A stretch of DNA of 64,000 nt from a bacterium BMS3Bbin14 (GCA_002897615.1 BDTX01000003.1:1-64000), one strand, 5' to 3'; positions 26,283 to 36,015 are shown, counted from the stretch's first letter. Notes: generated by a model from the letters alone, not told the origin. A program made the numbers and translations.

Positions 26283-27032
26283 TTACAGGCTGATGCGGGT
26301 TCCCTCGACCGGCAGGGTCGCCGAGGGGTTGCGGGCAAGGATGTCGCTGATGGCATCCGCCTGCTCCCTGCGAACACCTCGTTCCAGGTGAACCAGGGCC
26401 AGGCGTTTTATCCGGGCCTTTTCCGCCAGCCGGAGACAGCCGTTGATAGAGCCATGACCGGGGAATTCATCTTCGAGTTTGAAGGCTTCGTGGACGGCCA
26501 GGTCACAGTCCCGGGCAAGCGCCGCGACGTCTGCCGAGGGCCGGCCGTCACCGCTGTAGTACAGTTTCCGGTCACCGTCATCCAGAAGCAGGCCCAGGTT
26601 GCGGCGGGAATGAACGGTCTGGACGGTCTGCATGGTCAGGCCCGCATGTTGCCGGGATTCGCCGGGTTCAATCTCTATGAAGTCCAGGGGATAGCAGAGC
26701 TTGTCGGCAAAACCGGAATAGGCCATGTCAAAAGACTTCCGCACCTGACCGGCAACGCCGGCCTGACCGGCAATGACCAGCGGCCTGGAGCGGCGCATTT
26801 CCCAGAACCTGAGCAGCAGCAGCGGCAGGCCGAAATAGTGGTCCCCGTGAAAATGGGAGATCCAGACCATTTCCAGTCCATCGGGATCATCGCAGATACG
26901 GAAAAAATGATGCGGCACGGAAAAACCGCAGTCGCAAAGAACCCGGACGCCGGGGCCGGTTGTGACCAGGACCGAGGTGTTCCCATGCTCTGAATCGCAG
27001 GCCTCTCCGACCCCGATAAAAAAAACGTCCAT
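26283..27032 (-). CDS. RNase Z-like MBL-fold protein
   Basis: The 249-residue protein has HFHGDHYFG near 78, and later GDGRPSAD and HEAF (residue ~190). The start (MDVFFIGVGEACD) and TSVLV fit the ribonuclease Z/arylsulfatase-like branch of the MBL fold. ATG 27032 has GGAG 6 nt upstream; the longer frame begins 21 codons earlier. Whether it processes tRNA or another substrate is not shown. Confidence 0.75.
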   Translation of the reverse strand: MDVFFIGVGEACDSEHGNTSVLVTTGPGVRVLCDCGFSVPHHFFRICDDPDGLEMVWISHFHGDHYFGLPLLLLRFWEMRRSRPLVIAGQAGVAGQVRKSFDMAYSGFADKLCYPLDFIEIEPGESRQHAGLTMQTVQTVHSRRNLGLLLDDGDRKLYYSGDGRPSADVAALARDCDLAVHEAFKLEDEFPGHGSINGCLRLAEKARIKRLALVHLERGVRREQADAISDILARNPSATLPVEGTRISL

Positions 27033-27095
27033 TCGCTTCTCCCATGCGACCAGCTGTTTTTCTGGCGCGGATCCTTCCTGCCGGCAAAAAAACAC

Positions 27096-27740
27096 CTACC
27101 CCCGGATCAACCATGCCCCGCCGGTCTCGGGACCAGGCGGCAAACACCCGGCGGCCGCCACCGGGTCGCCGGACACGGTATCGGCCAGTTGCCCGGGGGC
27201 AAACGGCAGGAACGAGAACATATGGTGTTCAAGCTCCACGCACCTGGCAAAATTCTTCCTGATCAATTCGTGGAGCAGCAGATCGTTCCTGCCGTAATGC
27301 TCAAGAATATAATCAAGGCGCTCATCCAGACTGACGATTTCTTCATGCCGGACCCGTTTGTCGGCATAGTAGACGATCTCCCTGGCGGTAAACGCCCCCC
27401 GGCGATAACGTTGCGGGTCATGGCCCCGCAGGATTACATGTTCCGCCACGATTCGGGCAATCCCGGGATAACCGTGCCGCCGGCATATTTCCGCCCCGAC
27501 CTCGGCGTGATCGCAGCCGGCAGCCAGGCAGGTGGTCTTGGCAATGTCGTGCAGCAGAGCGCCAGCCACGCTCAGGCCCTGATCCGGGACCGGGGCCGAC
27601 AGGAGGTCGCTACGCTGCAAGGAGTCGATCAGCCGCCAGGTCACCCTGGCCACCACGATTGAGTGCCGCCGGATATTGGGCAGCATCTCGTACTGCTCCA
27701 TAAGCCGGAAACATTCGTCAATGTCCGGAATTCTTTCCAT
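27096..27740 (-). CDS. HD-domain phosphohydrolase
   Basis: The 214-residue protein has the metal set: H near 26 (RRHSIVVARVTW), H-D in ALLHDIAK near 64, and H in GCDHAEVGA and AEHVILRGHD. This is the HDIG-type arrangement, a hydrolase of nucleotides or second messengers. It sits between hemE and the RNase Z-like gene in the same direction. The last 20 residues are Pro/Gly-rich and not conserved. Confidence 0.8.
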   Translation of the reverse strand: MERIPDIDECFRLMEQYEMLPNIRRHSIVVARVTWRLIDSLQRSDLLSAPVPDQGLSVAGALLHDIAKTTCLAAGCDHAEVGAEICRRHGYPGIARIVAEHVILRGHDPQRYRRGAFTAREIVYYADKRVRHEEIVSLDERLDYILEHYGRNDLLLHELIRKNFARCVELEHHMFSFLPFAPGQLADTVSGDPVAAAGCLPPGPETGGAWLIRG

Positions 27741-27747
27741 TCACCGC

Positions 27748-28776
27748 CTATCTGCCGCTGAACCGGTGTACGGCCTCCACGGCAATCCGCGCCTGTTCAG
27801 GCGGGGTCTGCGGCAGAATTCCGTGGCCGAGATTGAAGATGTGCCCCCGTGCCCCGGCCGCGTTATCGAGGATCCGTTTAATCCTGGCCTCCAGCTGATC
27901 CCGAGGCAGAAACAGGGCCACGGGATCAAGATTTCCCTGCACGGCATGATCGCCGACCCTGGCCACGGCATCCCTGATATCGATACGCCAGTCCAGTCCC
28001 AGGACATCGGCACCGGCCGTCCGGGTCAACTCAATGAGCGTGGCGCCGTTATTGGCAAAGTAGATGACGGGGACATCGGTTACCTTGCGCAGATCACTGA
28101 TAATCGACTGCACATAGGGCAGGACGAAACGCCGATAATCATCGGGGGCAAGAATCCCGACCCATGAATCGAAAATCTGCAGGGCCTGGGCTCCGGCCCG
28201 GGCCTGGGCCTGAAGGTAGAGACTCGTGCACTCGGTGATTTTCGCGAGCAGGGCGTGATATAGTTCCGGCGCCTGGTACATCATCCGCTTGGTTTCCAGG
28301 AACACCTTGGACGATCCGCCTTCAATGAGATAGGTGGCCAGGGTGAAGGGGGCACCGGAAAAACCGATGAGCGGCACCTTAAGCTCACGCCGCAGGAGAC
28401 GGATGGTCTCCATGACAAAGGGCATCGCTTCGTCCGGATCAGGGACCAGGAGATCGTCCACGCCCTGCCGGTCACGAATCGGGTCGGGAAAAACCGGACC
28501 GCGCCCCTCGTGGAATTCGAGGCGGAGATTCATGGCCTCCATGGGGATAAGGATGTCGGAAAACATAATGGCCGCGTCAACATCCAGGATGTCAACCGGC
28601 TGTATCGACACCTCGGTGCATAGTTCCGGGTCCTTGCACAACTCCAGGAAACTTACCTTGCCGCGGACCGCTTGATATTCGGGCAGGTACCGGCCGGCCT
28701 GGCGCATGAACCAGACAGGGGTGTAATCTGTTTTTTCGCCGCGGCAGGCCCGTAAAAATGTATCATTCATCAACAT
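27748..28776 (-). CDS. hemE: Uroporphyrinogen decarboxylase
   Basis: The 342-residue enzyme has WFMRQAGRYLPEY near 22-34, then FSDILIPMEAM with the catalytic Asp near 73, GFSGAPFTLATYL and the C-terminal GHGILPQTPPEQ. It converts uroporphyrinogen III to coproporphyrinogen III. Only 7 nt separate it from the HD gene downstream, so they are likely co-transcribed; the AhbD-like gene lies upstream. Confidence 0.96.
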   Translation of the reverse strand: MLMNDTFLRACRGEKTDYTPVWFMRQAGRYLPEYQAVRGKVSFLELCKDPELCTEVSIQPVDILDVDAAIMFSDILIPMEAMNLRLEFHEGRGPVFPDPIRDRQGVDDLLVPDPDEAMPFVMETIRLLRRELKVPLIGFSGAPFTLATYLIEGGSSKVFLETKRMMYQAPELYHALLAKITECTSLYLQAQARAGAQALQIFDSWVGILAPDDYRRFVLPYVQSIISDLRKVTDVPVIYFANNGATLIELTRTAGADVLGLDWRIDIRDAVARVGDHAVQGNLDPVALFLPRDQLEARIKRILDNAAGARGHIFNLGHGILPQTPPEQARIAVEAVHRFSGR

Positions 28777-28808
28777 TATCCTTGTTTAATATTTTTTGTC
28801 TCTGTTCA

Positions 28809-29906
28809 TCAGGAAGGAGCTGCCGGCTTTGATTTTCTACCGATAGCACTATCGCCGCTGCCCGGCTGATAACTGCAAAACGGCTCCTGGGCCAGGTAGT
28901 CTCCCGACATGGCATAGGCCCTCGCCCGGCAGCCCCCGCAGACCTGGACATACTCACAGCGGCCACAGTTATCCTTGTATCCCTTGAAATCCCGAAGTTC
29001 CAGGAAAAGTTTCGAATTCTCCCAGATATCCCTGAACGACTGCTCACGGATATTGCCCGCCGACTTGGGAAAATAACTGCAGGGCAGGACATTACCGTCC
29101 ACATCGAGCAGACAGATCAACTGCCCGGCCAGGCAGCCTTTGGCACCGCCGGTGGAAAACTTCAGCGACCGGCGCTGGAAGCGTTCGCCTTCCTCCTTGG
29201 CACGCTGCAGAACGATCCGGTAATATTGCGGCGCACAGGTAGGCCGCACCAGCATGGCATCCTCGCTTTTTTCCATGTCATAGTGCCAGTTGAGCATGTC
29301 CTCGTATTCGCTCTCCGGGATCAGTTCCTCCATGATCTCCTGCCCGCGGCCGGTGGGCACGATCATGAACAGGTACCAGGCCGTGGCCCCCATGCTCTTG
29401 ACCAGTTCGTAGATTTTCGGCGCCTCGTTCTTGTTGCGCCTGGTGAAGGAAGAGTTGATGAGAAACTTGATGCCGTGCTCATTGAAGAGGCGCATGGCGT
29501 TCATGGTCCCGGCAAAGGCCCCGCTCTGGTTGCGGAAATTATCATGCACCCCGGCGCTGGCGCCATCCAGGCTGAGCGATACCATCTTGATGCCCGCCTC
29601 TTTGATGTTGCGGCAAATCTCCTCGTTAACCAGGGTGCCGTTGGTGGCCAGGCACATGCGCATGCCCAGCCCCGTGCCGTAGGCGGCAATATCGAAAACA
29701 TCCGCCCGCAGCAGCGGTTCGCCGCCGGAAAGCACCATAACCGGGTCCGCGTAACCGTGGATATCATCAAGCACCCTTCTGGCCTCGGCCAGGGAAAAGT
29801 CGGGGTGCCCCTCAATCTCCAGCGCCGATGAGGAACGGCAGTGGACGCATTTCAGGTTACAGCGCCGGGTAATCTCCCAGGCGATCCATTTGGGCTCAAA
29901 TTCCAT
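28809..29906 (-). CDS. ahbD: AhbD-like radical SAM/SPASM haem synthase
   Basis: The 365-residue protein has the radical SAM motif [10 protein letters not shown] near 15-24, GGEPLLR, and SPASM Cys at [33 protein letters not shown] and EPFC. The motifs [12 protein letters not shown] and CAPQYYRI are those I recall for AhbD, which decarboxylates iron-coproporphyrin III to haem b; another SPASM enzyme of this subfamily is possible. It starts 2 nt after ATTATT, with GGAGAG upstream. Its neighbour hemE supplies coproporphyrinogen, which supports the call. Confidence 0.75.
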   Translation of the reverse strand: MEFEPKWIAWEITRRCNLKCVHCRSSSALEIEGHPDFSLAEARRVLDDIHGYADPVMVLSGGEPLLRADVFDIAAYGTGLGMRMCLATNGTLVNEEICRNIKEAGIKMVSLSLDGASAGVHDNFRNQSGAFAGTMNAMRLFNEHGIKFLINSSFTRRNKNEAPKIYELVKSMGATAWYLFMIVPTGRGQEIMEELIPESEYEDMLNWHYDMEKSEDAMLVRPTCAPQYYRIVLQRAKEEGERFQRRSLKFSTGGAKGCLAGQLICLLDVDGNVLPCSYFPKSAGNIREQSFRDIWENSKLFLELRDFKGYKDNCGRCEYVQVCGGCRARAYAMSGDYLAQEPFCSYQPGSGDSAIGRKSKPAAPS

Positions 29907-29923
29907 ATTATTCTCTCCGAAAC

Positions 29924-30201
29924 GTAACTATTCAGCAGTTTGTTGGGTTTCGCTATGCTTTGTGGTATTTCTGACTTTTCGGTAAGAACAAGGGATAAAA
30001 GGAACCCAACGTATTGGATATGACCTGCTCAACACCAACCTACCTTGAAAACTCAGGATAGCAGAATGTCCAATTATTTTGTAACCCCCTGTAAACACTT
30101 ACTGTTAAGATAATATCTTCATACCAAAATTTACGAGGTCTGTAGTATGGCTATGTGAGGCGGCCTGATCATCCGAAAATGAAATGTGGCTTAATAGTTA
30201 C
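29924..30201. repeat. Family B repeat, long copy
   Basis: It begins GTAACTATTCAG and ends TTAATAGTTAC, an inverted pair. The right 65 bp (GGCGGCCTGATCATCCG and on) match 33460-33515. Most of the 29907-30372 gap before uspA is this element; no gene is credible there. Confidence 0.7.
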
Positions 30202-30372
30202 CATCTTGTTGAATATATTCACCTTGCACCGGGTGGTCAACTGCTTTGTCATCCGGTGTGAAATTGGCTTGAAAAGTATCCCTCTGTATGCGAAAATAAA
30301 GATAAACAACAAGCAGGGCGTTTTTTGCCTGCATACCCTTCCCTCTCTGCCCATGCAAAAGGAGACACCCGC

Positions 30373-30852
30373 ATGCATAAAATCGAAACGATCCTGACTC
30401 CCATTGACTTTTCAGAAAACGCCTTGAAAATCGCCCAGGCTGCCGCCTATGTTGCCGGGACGTTCAAGGCCAAGCTGCACCTTATCTTTGTGATCCGGGA
30501 GTTTGACGATTACAGCAATTTCTTTGTCCCGCCGGTAAACATGCTCAACCTGAAAGAAGAACTCCTGCTATCGGCCCAGCAACAGATGGACACCTTCATT
30601 GACCAGAGAAGAAAAGAATTTGAGGAGGCCGGGGTGCCGGAGATAAAGAGCGAGGTGCTGAACGGTGACGTGGCGGAAGAGATCATGAATTACGCCAAGG
30701 CACACAACTGCGACCTGATTGTCATGGGGACCCACGGCTACAAGGGTTTTGAACGGATCATGTTCGGCAGCGTGGCCGAAAAAGTGGTTAAAAACGCCTG
30801 CTGCCCGGTCATGACCATCAATCCCTACCAGGAGGAATGCGAGGAACAATAG
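30373..30852 (+). CDS. UspA-family universal stress protein
   Basis: The 159-residue protein has ILTPIDFSENALKIAQ at its N-terminus and the nucleotide-binding G-2x-G-9x-G element MGTHGYKGFERIMFGSVAEKVV near 128-150, then CPVMTINP. AAAGGAG lies upstream. The role is stress response; it is not linked to its neighbours. Confidence 0.92.
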   Translation: MHKIETILTPIDFSENALKIAQAAAYVAGTFKAKLHLIFVIREFDDYSNFFVPPVNMLNLKEELLLSAQQQMDTFIDQRRKEFEEAGVPEIKSEVLNGDVAEEIMNYAKAHNCDLIVMGTHGYKGFERIMFGSVAEKVVKNACCPVMTINPYQEECEEQ

Positions 30853-30870
30853 AAGCAGTCCGGCCGGGCA

Positions 30871-30903
30871 CGGTCTTTGCTCCCGATCTCAGGCGCAAAG
30901 ACC
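30871..30903. terminator. 10-bp hairpin between convergent genes
   Basis: CGGTCTTTGC (30871-30880) pairs with GCAAAGACCG (30894-30903). It lies between uspA (plus) and the minus-strand gene ending at 30914. There is no T-run after it, so it may be a weak or bidirectional terminator. Confidence 0.45.
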
Positions 30904-30913
30904 GCTCACGGAT

Positions 30914-32029
30914 TCAGGACTGTAGCAGCCCGATCAATATGCCGGAATCCCCTGCCGGGGGATTTTTCTCCTGCAGGCCGTCATCCTCGTCACGGCCGAA
31001 ACTGTCCAGGAACAAACGGCTGGCCCCGATCCCCGTAAAATCGTAGAGAGAGAGCCGGCGACGGTCCCGCCCCCCGGCGGGGAAACAACGTTCGAGCAGG
31101 GAGCCCCAGGGGCCGTCCGGGTCCCGGAAGACCGCGCGATCCTGTTCGGACACCTTGGCCGGATCGGCCAGCAGGCCGTCCAGCCGGGCCAGCAGATCGG
31201 CTCCCTCCCGGCGAAACAGATCCCGCTGTCCGGCCGGCTGACCGGTGCCGGAATATTCCGCCGGCAGCGGCAGGTCGAGAACGAGCCCGGGCAGGCTGCC
31301 GTGCCGACGTTCATATTCATCGGCCAGAAGGTCAACGGCGTCACTGCTCCGGGTAATAAAAACCGCCGGCGCATCCGGGAGGGGCAGGCCCAGGGCAAAT
31401 ATCCTGGCCCAGGCCCGCATCCGCAAGCTCTGCCAATTATCGGCCGCCACAGCGGCTGAGGACGAGAGCTGTTCCGTCAGGGAGAAGGGATTGGCTGGCC
31501 CATTGCTCAACTCGGAGAACAGTCCTCTCTGCTTTTCGCTGATCTTTTGCATCTCCTGCCGAAGCAACTCCTGTTCCGCGTCAAAGAACTCACCAAGTTT
31601 CAGCAGCAGCCGCGCCTGCCATAAAAGCAGGGTCAGTTTTTCCTTTTGACGGTCTTCAATGCCGTGACTGTGCAGGAGGCTGGTCAAAATCGAGCCTTTT
31701 GACTCCTGATCCGGACGGCTCCCTGAGGAGAGGGAGGCCAGCGACAGGCGGCTGAGCTGGGCGGCATAATCGTCCCGCCGGTTGTGCAGGTCGGCGACCA
31801 GGCGCAGGAACCTGTCGCGGTCGGCCTCCAGGGGGGCCGGCGCAAAGAAACGGCAGAGTCCCTGCTCCAGCAGTTCCGCGCACTCGCTGCCGCCGCTGTC
31901 CGTCTCGGCCGCCTCGTTTTCCACGGGCCGGCAGTAGACAATCGGGGCAAAAACCTGTACAAGGGGAACAAGCACTTGCGCCAAGGGAACAGTATCCGGA
32001 AAAATAACAGCTGATCGTCTATTAATCAT
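30914..32029 (-). CDS. Conserved-looking hypothetical protein, 371 residues
   Basis: No known domain is recognised. The protein is Leu/Arg/Glu-rich and mostly helical (EQELLRQEMQKISEKQRGLF), with a proline-rich segment (LGLPLPDAPAVFI) and a hydrophobic start. The N-terminus (PLAQVLVPLVQVFAPIVY) could be a membrane anchor. Its ATG shares the CATG with the plus-strand gene at 32028, so at least one of the two starts may be wrong. Confidence is for it being a gene. Confidence 0.6.
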   Translation of the reverse strand: MINRRSAVIFPDTVPLAQVLVPLVQVFAPIVYCRPVENEAAETDSGGSECAELLEQGLCRFFAPAPLEADRDRFLRLVADLHNRRDDYAAQLSRLSLASLSSGSRPDQESKGSILTSLLHSHGIEDRQKEKLTLLLWQARLLLKLGEFFDAEQELLRQEMQKISEKQRGLFSELSNGPANPFSLTEQLSSSAAVAADNWQSLRMRAWARIFALGLPLPDAPAVFITRSSDAVDLLADEYERRHGSLPGLVLDLPLPAEYSGTGQPAGQRDLFRREGADLLARLDGLLADPAKVSEQDRAVFRDPDGPWGSLLERCFPAGGRDRRRLSLYDFTGIGASRLFLDSFGRDEDDGLQEKNPPAGDSGILIGLLQS

Positions 32030-32405
32030 GGAAACACTACGAGAAAAATTAACATTTATTCTGACCGCCTTAGCCTACCTGTTGTTTCATCTGGGGATGG
32101 CGCCGGGTTCCGGTTCCATCCTCACGGGCACCATCATGGCCCTTCTTCATACTCTCCCCTATGAAATAGGGTTTACATATATTGTCGTTGTGTTTATTCG
32201 GCGTACCTCCGGCAACCGCTGGCCCCCCTGGGACCGCGTTGCCAGAATTTTTTTTACGATCGGGATTATTGCCGGCCTGATGTACAACCTCTACGGGATA
32301 GGGGCACGGGAACAGAGGCGGCTCAAGCAGCTCAAAAAAACACCGACTACTTTATCAAGCTTCCGGCAGGATGACAACCGGAAGGTACCGTTGTATTGGG
32401 CATGA
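32028..32405 (+). CDS. Small membrane protein, unknown
   Basis: The 125-residue product has about three hydrophobic stretches: LTFILTALAYLLFHLGMA, IMALLHTLPYEIGFTYIVVV and ARIFFTIGIIAGLMYNLYG. No family is known to me. The start has no ribosome site and is shared in CATG with the divergent gene, and the 3' end overlaps the hexapeptide gene by 58 nt in convergent orientation. Some of these are therefore doubtful, but the membrane pattern supports coding. Confidence 0.55.
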   Translation: METLREKLTFILTALAYLLFHLGMAPGSGSILTGTIMALLHTLPYEIGFTYIVVVFIRRTSGNRWPPWDRVARIFFTIGIIAGLMYNLYGIGAREQRRLKQLKKTPTTLSSFRQDDNRKVPLYWA

Positions 32406-33147
32406 TGATCCCGGCCCGGCCGATAACGGTTCCGGGACTGGTGACCGCATTGCAGCCGGTCTGGGTCCGGTCGCCGAAAATCGCCCCGAACTTGCGCAAG
32501 CCGCTGTTGATCGCACCATCAGGCGTTTTCACCATCACTTCCCCCCGGATAAAACGCAGGTTGGCCAACTTGGTGCCGGCCCCGAGGTTGACGGCGGTGC
32601 CCAGAATCGAATCACCGATATAGGCGAAATGACCGGCCTTGGCATCATTTAAAAAGATGGAATGCTTGACCTCGGTAGTGTGGCCGACCACGCAACGCCG
32701 GCCGATCAGGCAGTATCCCCGCAGATAGGCCCCCTGCCGCACCTCGCTGGAGTCACCGATAATCGCCGGTTCCTTGATGAGCGCCCCGGATTCGATGAGG
32801 ACGCCGCGGCCGATTTTAATCCTGTTGCCCAGCAGGACAACCCCGGCCATGATGACCGAAGCCCCGGCCAGCCGTTGACCATGCCGATACACTGCCAGTT
32901 TACCCTTGGTCACATCGTCGCAGACAAGACGGCAGCCTTCCGCACCGGCCAGGGAACCGTTGTGCAGGATAAGCGGTTCAGCCAGGGGAATGCCGCTGCC
33001 CAGCCGTTCATGGACCAACGGTTCGCCGACATTCGTGTTGATATAATCCTTGAGCCTGCCGAGCGCCTCCCAGACAAACCCGGTATCTGCAAAAATATCC
33101 GCATAGGGGAAATCGGCAAGATCAAAAAAAGATTGCGGTTCAAGCAT
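32347..33147 (-). CDS. Hexapeptide-repeat (left-handed beta-helix) protein, GlmU-like acyltransferase domain
   Basis: The protein has repeats such as GNRIKIGRGVLIESG, PAIIGDSSEVRQGAYLRGYCLIGRRC, and GAYI-type turns to GTVIGRAGIIMPNTTVP. This is the sugar-nucleotide acyltransferase beta-helix. No nucleotidyltransferase domain is seen before it. I chose ATG 33147 (MLEPQSFFDLADF), because the longer frame to 33354 reads through a heptamer repeat tract and gives low-complexity residues. Confidence 0.7.
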   Translation of the reverse strand: MLEPQSFFDLADFPYADIFADTGFVWEALGRLKDYINTNVGEPLVHERLGSGIPLAEPLILHNGSLAGAEGCRLVCDDVTKGKLAVYRHGQRLAGASVIMAGVVLLGNRIKIGRGVLIESGALIKEPAIIGDSSEVRQGAYLRGYCLIGRRCVVGHTTEVKHSIFLNDAKAGHFAYIGDSILGTAVNLGAGTKLANLRFIRGEVMVKTPDGAINSGLRKFGAIFGDRTQTGCNAVTSPGTVIGRAGIIMPNTTVPSGCHPAGSLIK

Positions 33148-33210
33148 AAAATAAGACTCTCGGACAATATAATGAAACTCTTCCGGACCATCGCCCCCTG
33201 CCAGTCCTCT

Positions 33211-33302
33211 GGTTTCCGGCTTCCGGCTTCCGGCTTCCGGCTTCCGGTTTCTGTCTTCCGGCTTCCGGCTTCCGGCTTCTGGCTTCTGGCTTCTGGCTTC
33301 TG
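33211..33302. repeat. Heptanucleotide tandem repeat (CTTCCGG)n with degenerate ends
   Basis: The tract has about 13 units of CTTCCGG, decaying to CTTCTGG at one end. A 7-base unit is not a multiple of three, so gain or loss of a unit would change the reading frame of anything that spans it. It lies 64 nt upstream of the chosen start of the hexapeptide gene. Confidence 0.85.
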
Positions 33303-33412
33303 ATATATTGAGCAACCAGTTTTTATTCAAGAAAAAAAATGCTTTCTTCCTCATTGTACCGACACCGCTTGACTTCGCAGTTGGTTGTGTTTATTTTCTT
33401 TTCTGATTTTGA

Positions 33413-33515
33413 GTAACTATCCGGGGACAAGCGAAAAACTGCCACAACCCCGGTCCGTAACTGTTCGAAGGCGGCGGTCTGATCGCCCGAAGATGGAGTG
33501 CAACTGAATAGTTAC
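33413..33515. repeat. Family B repeat, 103-bp copy
   Basis: It begins GTAACTATCC and ends CTGAATAGTTAC. The interior GGCGGTCTGATCGCCCGAAG matches the long copy at 29924-30201. The remaining gap up to lon holds no gene. Confidence 0.7.
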
Positions 33516-33570
33516 CGATTTAGAATAAACAAGCTAGCGGTTCATAAAGACCGATCGACAGGGAGAAAAC

Positions 33571-36015
33571 GTGGAATATAACGATTCATTATCCGCCAGC
33601 ATGGATGATTTCAGCGAAAATATTCAGGACCTGGAAATCCCGGAAGAACTGCCCCTGATGGCGGTGCGGGATGTGGTGGTCTTCAACTATATGATCATCC
33701 CGCTTTTTGTCGGCCGACCAGGTTCGATTGAAGCCGTCAACGAGGCCATAAAGGGCGACAAGCTGCTCATGCTTGTCACTCAGAAGGACGCCACCAAGGA
33801 GGATCCCGAGCCGGACGACCTCTACAGAGTGGGCATGGTCTGCATGATCATGCGCACCCTCAAGCTGCCCGACGGCCGGCTCAAGGTCCTGGTACAGGCC
33901 CTTTCCAAGGCCCGGATCAAGGAAATTCTGCAGCAGGACCCTCTTTTTCGCGTTGCCATTGAAACCATTGAAGAAGAGGAAGAGGGAATCGAGATTACCG
34001 TGGAGATCGAGGCCCTGATGCGCACCGTCCGCGAGAAGACCGAAAAAATCATGTCACTGCGCGGCATCCTCTCCTCCGACCTGATGATGATCATCAACAA
34101 TATCGAAGAACCGGGCCGGCTGGCCGACCTGGTGGGCTCCAACCTGCGCCTGAAAGTGAACGAGGCACAACGGATTCTCGAAACCACTCCGCCGGTCGAG
34201 CGACTCAAACTCGTGGCGGATCTGCTGAACAAGGAACTCGAGGTTTCCGTGGTGCAGGCCAAGATCCAGTCCGATGCCAAGGAGGAAATGTCCAAATCGC
34301 AGCGGGAATATTTTCTCCGCGAGCAGATGCAGGCCCTTAAAAAAGAACTGGGCGACGACGACAGCTATTCCCAGGAGATCGAAGAACTGCGGGACCGGAT
34401 TAAAAAGAAGAGAATGCCCAAGTACGCCAAGAAGGAGGCGCGGAAACAGCTCAAACGTCTCGACATGATGCATCCCGATGCCTCCGAGGCCAGCATTGTC
34501 CGCACCTACCTGGACTGGCTCCTGGATCTGCCTTGGGGGAAATCGAGCAAGGACCGCCTGGACATCAAGATCGCGGCCAAAGTCCTTGATGAAGATCACT
34601 ACGGCCTGGAGAAGATCAAGGAACGTATCCTGGAATACCTGGCCGTCCGCAAACTGAACAAAGCCACCAAGGGCCCCATCCTCTGTTTTGTCGGCCCGCC
34701 GGGCGTGGGCAAGACCTCTCTCGGCCAGGCCATCGCCCGGGCCATGGGCAGGAAATTCTATCGGATATCGCTTGGCGGCATGCGTGACGAGGCGGAGATC
34801 CGCGGCCACCGGCGGACCTATATCGGCGCCCTGCCGGGCAGGATTCTCCAGGGGCTGAAAAACGTCAACAGCAACAACCCGGTCTTCATGATGGACGAAA
34901 TCGACAAAGTCGGCAACGATTACCGGGGCGACCCGTCGTCGGCACTGCTCGAGGTCCTTGACCCGGAGCAGAATGCCGCCTTTTCCGATCATTACATCAA
35001 CCTGCCCTTTGATCTGTCCAAGGTGATGTTTATCACTACCGCCAACATGACCGACACCATTCCCTCGCCGCTGCTGGACCGGATGGAGGTCATCCGTCTT
35101 TCCGGCTATACCCTGGAAGAAAAGATAGTGATCGCCCGTAAATATCTGTTGCCCCGGCAAATCGAGGAAAACGGGATAAAGGCACGGCAGATCAGGCTCG
35201 ATGACCAGACCATGGAACTGATCGTCAGCCAGTATACCCACGAGGCCGGGGTCAGGAACCTGGAACGGGAACTGGGCAAAATCTGCCGCAAGATTGCCCG
35301 CAAGATTGCCGAGGGCGGTAAAGGACCATACTCGATTACCAAAAACACCCTGGGCAGATATCTCGGGCCGCCGAAATTCCTGCCCGATGCGGAGCTTGAC
35401 ACCGTCAGCCAGCCCGGCCTGGTGGTCGGCCTGGCCTGGACCGAGGTGGGTGGTGAACTGCTGCACATCGAGACCACCATCATGCCGGGCAAAGGGAAAC
35501 TTATCCTCACCGGCCAGCTCGGCGATGTGATGAAAGAGTCGGCCCAGGCGGCACTCAGCTACTGCCGCAGCCGCAGCAAGGATCTTGGTGTTGCGCCAAG
35601 CTACTTTGAAAAAATAGATATCCATATCCACGTCCCGGCCGGAGCGATTCCCAAGGACGGACCTTCCGCCGGCATCACCATGACCACCGCCCTCTTCTCG
35701 GCCATTACCGGACAAACGGTGCAAAGAGGCCTGGCCATGACCGGCGAGGTGACCCTGCGCGGCCGGGTGCTGCCGATCGGCGGGCTGAAGGAAAAGGCGC
35801 TCGCAGCCCTGCGGTACGGAATCACCAGGATCATTATCCCCGCGGACAACCAGAAGGACCTGGTGGAAATCCCGGAGGAGTTGCGCAAAAAGATTACCTT
35901 TCAGCCGGTCGAAAACATGGATGAGGTGATCGAGCTGGCCCTGACCAAGACCAGAAAACGGAACGGCAAGCACAAAACCGGAGCAGACCGGACGGTACGG
36001 CCCGCAGCCGCCTGA
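33571..36015 (+). CDS. lon: Lon protease (ATP-dependent)
   Basis: The 814-residue protein has the LON N-domain (LPLMAVRDVVVFNYMIIPLFVGR), Walker A GPPGVGKT and Walker B PVFMMDEIDKV, and the catalytic dyad S699 (PKDGPSAGIT) and K742 (GGLKEK). Start is GTG 33571 with AGGGAG upstream. It degrades misfolded and regulatory proteins. No sigma-32-like promoter was assigned. Confidence 0.97.
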   Translation: MEYNDSLSASMDDFSENIQDLEIPEELPLMAVRDVVVFNYMIIPLFVGRPGSIEAVNEAIKGDKLLMLVTQKDATKEDPEPDDLYRVGMVCMIMRTLKLPDGRLKVLVQALSKARIKEILQQDPLFRVAIETIEEEEEGIEITVEIEALMRTVREKTEKIMSLRGILSSDLMMIINNIEEPGRLADLVGSNLRLKVNEAQRILETTPPVERLKLVADLLNKELEVSVVQAKIQSDAKEEMSKSQREYFLREQMQALKKELGDDDSYSQEIEELRDRIKKKRMPKYAKKEARKQLKRLDMMHPDASEASIVRTYLDWLLDLPWGKSSKDRLDIKIAAKVLDEDHYGLEKIKERILEYLAVRKLNKATKGPILCFVGPPGVGKTSLGQAIARAMGRKFYRISLGGMRDEAEIRGHRRTYIGALPGRILQGLKNVNSNNPVFMMDEIDKVGNDYRGDPSSALLEVLDPEQNAAFSDHYINLPFDLSKVMFITTANMTDTIPSPLLDRMEVIRLSGYTLEEKIVIARKYLLPRQIEENGIKARQIRLDDQTMELIVSQYTHEAGVRNLERELGKICRKIARKIAEGGKGPYSITKNTLGRYLGPPKFLPDAELDTVSQPGLVVGLAWTEVGGELLHIETTIMPGKGKLILTGQLGDVMKESAQAALSYCRSRSKDLGVAPSYFEKIDIHIHVPAGAIPKDGPSAGITMTTALFSAITGQTVQRGLAMTGEVTLRGRVLPIGGLKEKALAALRYGITRIIIPADNQKDLVEIPEELRKKITFQPVENMDEVIELALTKTRKRNGKHKTGADRTVRPAAA

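Noticed and set aside
30155-30397. 80-codon plus-strand frame before uspA
   Set aside because: It overlaps family B repeat DNA and the true uspA start with its own AAAGGAG; no homology.
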